A DNA stretch of 9,420 nt from Firmicutes bacterium UBA4881. Its GTDB lineage: Bacteria > Bacillota > DTU065. This document shows, piece by piece, positions 6,806 to 9,420 of this stretch. Within the stretch, counting starts at the first letter, position 1. Every line of letters starts with the position of its first letter. Made by a program: the position numbers and the translations under genes. The notes below the pieces were generated by a model. It saw only the letters and a list, made by a program, of their open reading frames with translations. It did no database searches and was not told the DNA's origin. The stretch is from NCBI GenBank assembly GCA_002399235.1, contig DHDH01000037.1, forward strand, positions 713 to 10,132. The letters are read 5' to 3'.

Positions 6806-6979
6806 AGTTAACTGTTCTTTTGTTGTTTTCGACTTTATATTAGTGTGACAAGTTAAGCAATTACCAGAACAAGCAAAACACTCATCAGCAATCTGGCTAC
6901 CACAGCGAGGACACCTTTTGCTCAAAAGGTTCTCTAGTCTGATGGTAAAACCACAAGTATTGCATTTTATTTCTTTCAT
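6788..6979 (-). CDS. 63-residue protein with four CxxC pairs, third gene of the feo operon
   Basis: I do not recognise a named family. The protein has eight cysteines in four CxxC pairs: C6/C9 (CNTC), C23/C26 (CPRC), C34/C37 (CFAC) and C41/C44 (CLTC). The first two pairs form a typical zinc-ribbon, with CG after each knuckle. The last two make a C-x2-C-x3-C-x2-C cluster followed by H45, which could hold a second zinc or an Fe-S cluster. The tail (49-63) is lysine-rich and probably disordered. The start ATG 6979 has AGGAG 6 bases upstream. The gene is 102 bases after feoB with no terminator between, and it ends in the operon terminator, so it is probably co-transcribed with feoAB. A small Cys-rich partner of FeoB, analogous to but not homologous with FeoC, is an inference. 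Confidence 0.8.
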   Translation of the reverse strand: MKEIKCNTCGFTIRLENLLSKRCPRCGSQIADECFACSGNCLTCHTNIKSKTTKEQLTKQKAL

Positions 6980-7081
6980 AAGCGACTCCTCGCATCATTA
7001 GTTTTTAATCCCTGACCATACTTTTATGCAAAGATACCTTCTTAGGCATTTAGTAGAGTTTTTTGCTTAGTAAACAACTAC

Positions 7082-8887
7082 TTAAATAATAACTTGTGCG
7101 ATTAATCCTCCCACTAAAAAGGCCACCGTTAAACAACTAGCAATAACTAAAAACCCTTGTTTTGATCCTCTTTCTTTAAAAATAACTACCATACTAGAGA
7201 TACAAGGGACAAATAAAGTTAGGGTAGTCATCGCTACTAAAATCTGTTGTTTAGATAATGCCATTTGGAAAAAGGCTGCAGCACCAAAATCTCTTCTTAT
7301 TAAGGCCATCATAAACGCTGTAGTGGCCTCTATAGGCAGTTTCATCCAACTAACTACTAAAGGGGCTGTTACCGATTGTAAGATCTCTATAGCGCCCGTA
7401 AGCTTCATAACACTAATTAATAATGAACCTATGACAAAGAGCGGACCTGCCTCCGCTAGAAAATGCCACGATTTGTTAAATGTCTTTTGCACTACATTTT
7501 TTAAAAGTGGCAAACGCATGGGCGGAATATCAATTAAAAGATCTGTCGGTTTTCCTGGTAATAGCTTATTTAGAAGTGTTCCAGCTAACATAAAAATAGT
7601 TAACATAATAAAGACATAGGCTAGAAAATAACCAAAACCTACTGCTGATAACATAGCCGTAATTACACCCATCTGAGCTGAACAAGGGATAGTTAAACTT
7701 AATAAAACAATAGCAATTAGCCTCTCTCTATCTGAACCAAGAATCCGCGTACTAATAGAAGCCATTGTTACACAACCAAAACCCAAGATCATCGGAATAA
7801 CTGCTCTACCATTTAACCCTATGACATTAAAAACTCGATCTAAAAGGGCTGCTACTCTTGGTAGGTAGCCTGAATCCTCTAAGATAGAAAGGAATAGATA
7901 AAAGGATATGACAAGGGGAAGCAATAGAGCTAAGATATAAGTTATGGTCATGGTAAGAACGCCAAAATCGCCAATAAGAATTTGTCCTAAGGCAGTGTCT
8001 GGCGCAATTGTTTGCCCTACCAAACCTCTCACCCAGGGCTCGTAATAGGTATTCATTACCCCTTCAAGATAATCTACCACTGTCCCAGCTGCGAAAACAC
8101 CTATCAAGCGATAAGCTAAATATAACATTATTAATAGTGCGGGTATACCAACAGCTGGTTTTAAAAGAAGATCACCTATTCGAGTGGATAGCTGATGTTT
8201 ATTATCTTTATAGTGGACAACTTCTTTACAAAGATTATCAACTCGTTTGCGCCTAGCAAAATAGATCTCTTCTCGTTTTTCTGGGACTCCAGGTAGTTTA
8301 TTTTCACCTTCTAAAGCTAAAAGTACTTCGGTCTCTCCTTTAGCAATATCTTTATACTTTTCTAGCAGACCACTAATCTCAGTACTTTTTATTCCCTTTT
8401 TGGCTGTGGCTAATTTTTTAGTCATGTCTTCTAGACCAATTCTTTGAGCTGCAACAATAGGTATTACTGGAACTCCCAAATATTGTTCAAGTCTTTTTAT
8501 ATCAAGTTGAATGCCTTGCCTTTTAACCTCATCCATCATATTGACAACTACTAACATAGGTATACCCATATCAGCTAGTTGCAGAGTTAAAAACAGATCT
8601 CGCTCTAAATGAACACCATCTACAACATTGAGTAAGAGATCAGCCTTCATTATAACCTCTTTGGCAACTTTTTCTTCGTCATTAAACGAAGATACACCAT
8701 ATATTCCTGGTGTATCAGTTACTAGATAGTCGTTATAAGTGCCCTGGGAAACATCTACTGTAGTACCAGGAAAATTAGAAACATCTACATAAAGACCGGT
8801 TAAATAGTTAAAAACCACCGATTTGCCCACATTAGGGTTACCAACTAAAACAAGATGCTTATGCCCATCTTTGTGCTCTTTTGCCAT
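7082..8887 (-). CDS. feoB: ferrous iron transporter FeoB, variant gate-motif subfamily
   Basis: A 601-residue inner-membrane Fe(II) transporter with an N-terminal G domain. GTPase motifs are G1 GNPNVGKS (16-23), G2 threonine in PGTTV (40-44), G3 DTPG (58-61) and G4 NMMD (116-119). A soluble helical segment follows to about 240, then some eight membrane spans. The first gate region is clear: LPLVISFYLFLSILEDSGYLPRVA up to about 346, then LNGRAVIPMILGFGC. After that it departs from classic FeoB. GFGCVTMAS (369-377) replaces the GFGCNVPA-type motif, and PCSAQMGV (401-408) replaces SCSARLPVY. Near the end RRDFGAA (531-537) and LFVPCISSM (558-566) replace the usual RKE-containing loop. From memory this matches a second FeoB clade in anaerobes, possibly with a different metal preference. 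Several cysteines line the membrane part (C371, C402, C562). The start ATG 8887 has AGGAGGT 8 bases upstream, inside feoA; the genes overlap by 29 bases, suggesting translational coupling. Confidence 0.93.
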   Translation of the reverse strand: MAKEHKDGHKHLVLVGNPNVGKSVVFNYLTGLYVDVSNFPGTTVDVSQGTYNDYLVTDTPGIYGVSSFNDEEKVAKEVIMKADLLLNVVDGVHLERDLFLTLQLADMGIPMLVVVNMMDEVKRQGIQLDIKRLEQYLGVPVIPIVAAQRIGLEDMTKKLATAKKGIKSTEISGLLEKYKDIAKGETEVLLALEGENKLPGVPEKREEIYFARRKRVDNLCKEVVHYKDNKHQLSTRIGDLLLKPAVGIPALLIMLYLAYRLIGVFAAGTVVDYLEGVMNTYYEPWVRGLVGQTIAPDTALGQILIGDFGVLTMTITYILALLLPLVISFYLFLSILEDSGYLPRVAALLDRVFNVIGLNGRAVIPMILGFGCVTMASISTRILGSDRERLIAIVLLSLTIPCSAQMGVITAMLSAVGFGYFLAYVFIMLTIFMLAGTLLNKLLPGKPTDLLIDIPPMRLPLLKNVVQKTFNKSWHFLAEAGPLFVIGSLLISVMKLTGAIEILQSVTAPLVVSWMKLPIEATTAFMMALIRRDFGAAAFFQMALSKQQILVAMTTLTLFVPCISSMVVIFKERGSKQGFLVIASCLTVAFLVGGLIAQVII

Positions 8888-9122
8888 CTCTTGCTACCTC
8901 CTGCCCTAAAGCTTTAACTGTAATTTGGGCAGCTAAGGCTTCACCCACTGCTATCTGTTGATGGTTTTTCCTAATTATTACTGGCCCTTTGGGCATTTTC
9001 TGCACGCAAGTGACCTCTGTACCTGGCATTAAACCCAGACGTACAGCTTGAGAACGAATAATGCCACTAGGTAAGTCCAGTAAAATAACTGTTTGCCCTC
9101 TATTCAGTTGATTAAGTGTCAT
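8859..9122 (-). CDS. feoA: FeoA family protein, SH3-like partner of FeoB
   Basis: An 87-residue cytoplasmic protein with the SH3-like FeoA fold, thought to interact with the FeoB G domain and modulate iron uptake. The pattern fits: MTLNQLNRGQTVILLDL, then RSQAVRLGLMPGTEVTCVQKMPKGPVIIRKNHQQIAVGEALAAQI, the RLGLMPG turn (28-34) being the most diagnostic piece. The family core ends near residue 70. The remaining ~17 residues, rich in Arg and Lys, run into the feoB overlap. The start ATG 9120-9122 has GAGGGG 8 bases upstream. It is the first gene of the operon feoA-feoB-CxxC protein and lies directly behind the Fur-type promoter. Confidence 0.93.
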   Translation of the reverse strand: MTLNQLNRGQTVILLDLPSGIIRSQAVRLGLMPGTEVTCVQKMPKGPVIIRKNHQQIAVGEALAAQITVKALGQEVARDGKRAQRWA

Positions 9123-9143
9123 ATTAATTGCCCCTCTTCGTTA

Positions 9144-9160
9144 TTGCGATTGTTTCTCAA
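9144..9160. promoter_or_regulatory. Fur-box-like operator 2, over the start site
   Basis: TTGCGATTGTTTCTCAA is identical to operator 1 at 13 of 17 positions in the same orientation, and matches 9 of 14 informative Fur-box positions in its inner 15 bases. It starts 32 bases away, about three helical turns, and overlaps the predicted transcription start. It is weaker alone, but the tandem arrangement supports it. Its TTCTCAA also forms a 7-base inverted repeat with TTGAGAA of operator 1, spanning the -10. Confidence 0.5.
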
Positions 9161-9163
9161 TAA

Positions 9164-9192
9164 AGGATACCCTATTTGAGAATCTTTGTCAA
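9164..9192 (-). promoter_or_regulatory. sigma-A promoter of the feo operon
   Basis: On the minus strand a perfect -35 TTGACA (9192-9187) is followed after exactly 17 bases by a -10 TATCCT (9169-9164, four of six matches). The start site would be near 9157, giving a leader of about 35 bases to the feoA ATG. The -35 is buried in one Fur-like box and the predicted start site in another. Confidence 0.75.
9176..9192. promoter_or_regulatory. Fur-box-like operator 1, over the -35
   Basis: TTGAGAATCTTTGTCAA is a near-palindrome of form TTGAnAAnnnTTnTCAA. Its inner 15 bases (9177-9191) match 11 of 14 informative positions of the 7-1-7 Fur box TGATAATnATTATCA. It covers the -35 of the feo promoter, so Fe-bound Fur would block RNA polymerase. 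Position, palindromy and the downstream iron genes all agree. Confidence 0.7.
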
Positions 9193-9303
9193 TAATCACA
9201 GGGCTCTACGGGTAAAGGATTTTGCCTTCCTCTTCTAGCTGTTTTTCCATAATGGTTCGATGTTAAGAACCTTAGACAGATTATCCAAAATCCACAATAA
9301 GAG
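9193..9303. other. intergenic region upstream of the feo promoter
   Basis: This is AT-rich sequence without a recognisable gene. It contains a weak hairpin, GGTTC (9254-9258) with GAACC (9267-9271), lacking a U tract, so it is a poor terminator. A 14-codon ATG frame on the minus strand (MEKQLEEEGKILYP) has no ribosome binding site and I do not call it a gene. Confidence 0.4.
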
Positions 9304-9420
9304 CTAAAATTGCTGATATATTTTTACAGCACCTCCCAATAATTTATTCCTAATTAGTTCTACACCAGCTAAATATGTCCCTAACTCTAAAGTAATAAAA
9401 CTAGCCAAAACAATATAACC
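9304..9420 (-). CDS. possible C-terminal end of an unidentified gene (5' end outside window)
   Basis: A reading frame enters from the right edge on the minus strand and stays open for 38 codons to a TAG at 9306-9304. The peptide contains IVLASFITLELGTYLAGVEL, a hydrophobic stretch that could be a membrane helix, then a short polar end with KIYQQF. The composition looks protein-like, but 38 open codons can occur by chance, and I recognise no family. If real, it would be the minus-strand gene upstream of feoA. Confidence 0.4.
   Translation of the reverse strand, partial: GYIVLASFITLELGTYLAGVELIRNKLLGGAVKIYQQF

Noticed and set aside
7323..8256. Two plus-strand frames (7323-7619 and 8008-8256) opposite feoB
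   Set aside because: They are mirror frames of feoB, without start signals or recognisable domains.
9208..9252. Minus-strand micro-ORF MEKQLEEEGKILYP upstream of feoA
   Set aside because: Only 14 codons, with no ribosome binding site and no sign of a regulatory leader-peptide arrangement.
1..9420. tRNA, rRNA, CRISPR, insertion sequence or phage features
   Set aside because: No cloverleaf patterns, spaced direct repeats, transposase-like frames, or terminal inverted repeats with target duplications were seen by eye on either strand.

Overview
The window looks like a chromosomal segment from a low-GC member of the Bacillota (Firmicutes), most likely a clostridial lineage. The evidence is an AT-rich base composition, strong AGGAGG/AGGTGG ribosome binding sites, some TTG starts, consensus sigma-A promoters, a PHP-containing DnaE, and a protein built from RNA polymerase alpha-, sigma- and delta-type modules. 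I cannot name a genus. There are no tRNAs, rRNAs, CRISPR arrays or insertion sequences, and no gene-free stretch exceeds about 260 bases.

Layout, left to right. Positions 1-2579 (minus) hold the first ~860 codons of dnaE, the replicative polymerase alpha subunit, whose 3' end lies outside the window. A 206-base gap follows, containing a strong terminator. Then come two minus-strand genes about 113 bases apart with no terminator between them. The downstream one (2786-4417) encodes a secreted two-domain protein: a concanavalin-like jelly roll plus a DUF4855 glycosidase-like domain. The upstream one (4531-6264) encodes a 577-residue mosaic of four alpha-CTD-like helix-hairpin repeats, a sigma-70 region-4 helix-turn-helix and winged helices ending in a delta-subunit (HARE-HTH) type domain. 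Divergent from it, on the plus strand, a consensus sigma-A promoter drives a 73-residue stand-alone NifU C-terminal-domain protein (6522-6743).

A bidirectional terminator (6772-6795) separates this gene from a convergent minus-strand iron operon: feoA (9122-8859), feoB (8887-7082, overlapping feoA) and a 63-residue protein with four CxxC pairs (6979-6788). The operon has a sigma-A promoter flanked by two tandem Fur-box-like 17-mers, so iron repression is likely. At the right edge is what may be the 3' end of another minus-strand gene.

Functionally, iron uptake (feoAB) and an Fe-S cluster carrier (NifU-like) sit tail to tail and share a terminator. The most unusual item is the RNA polymerase mosaic protein, which looks like a transcription factor assembled entirely from RNA polymerase accessory modules. 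It may be co-transcribed with the secreted DUF4855 protein. Two start codons were moved to fit the ribosome binding sites: the DUF4855 gene (TTG at 4417) and the mosaic gene (ATG at 6264).
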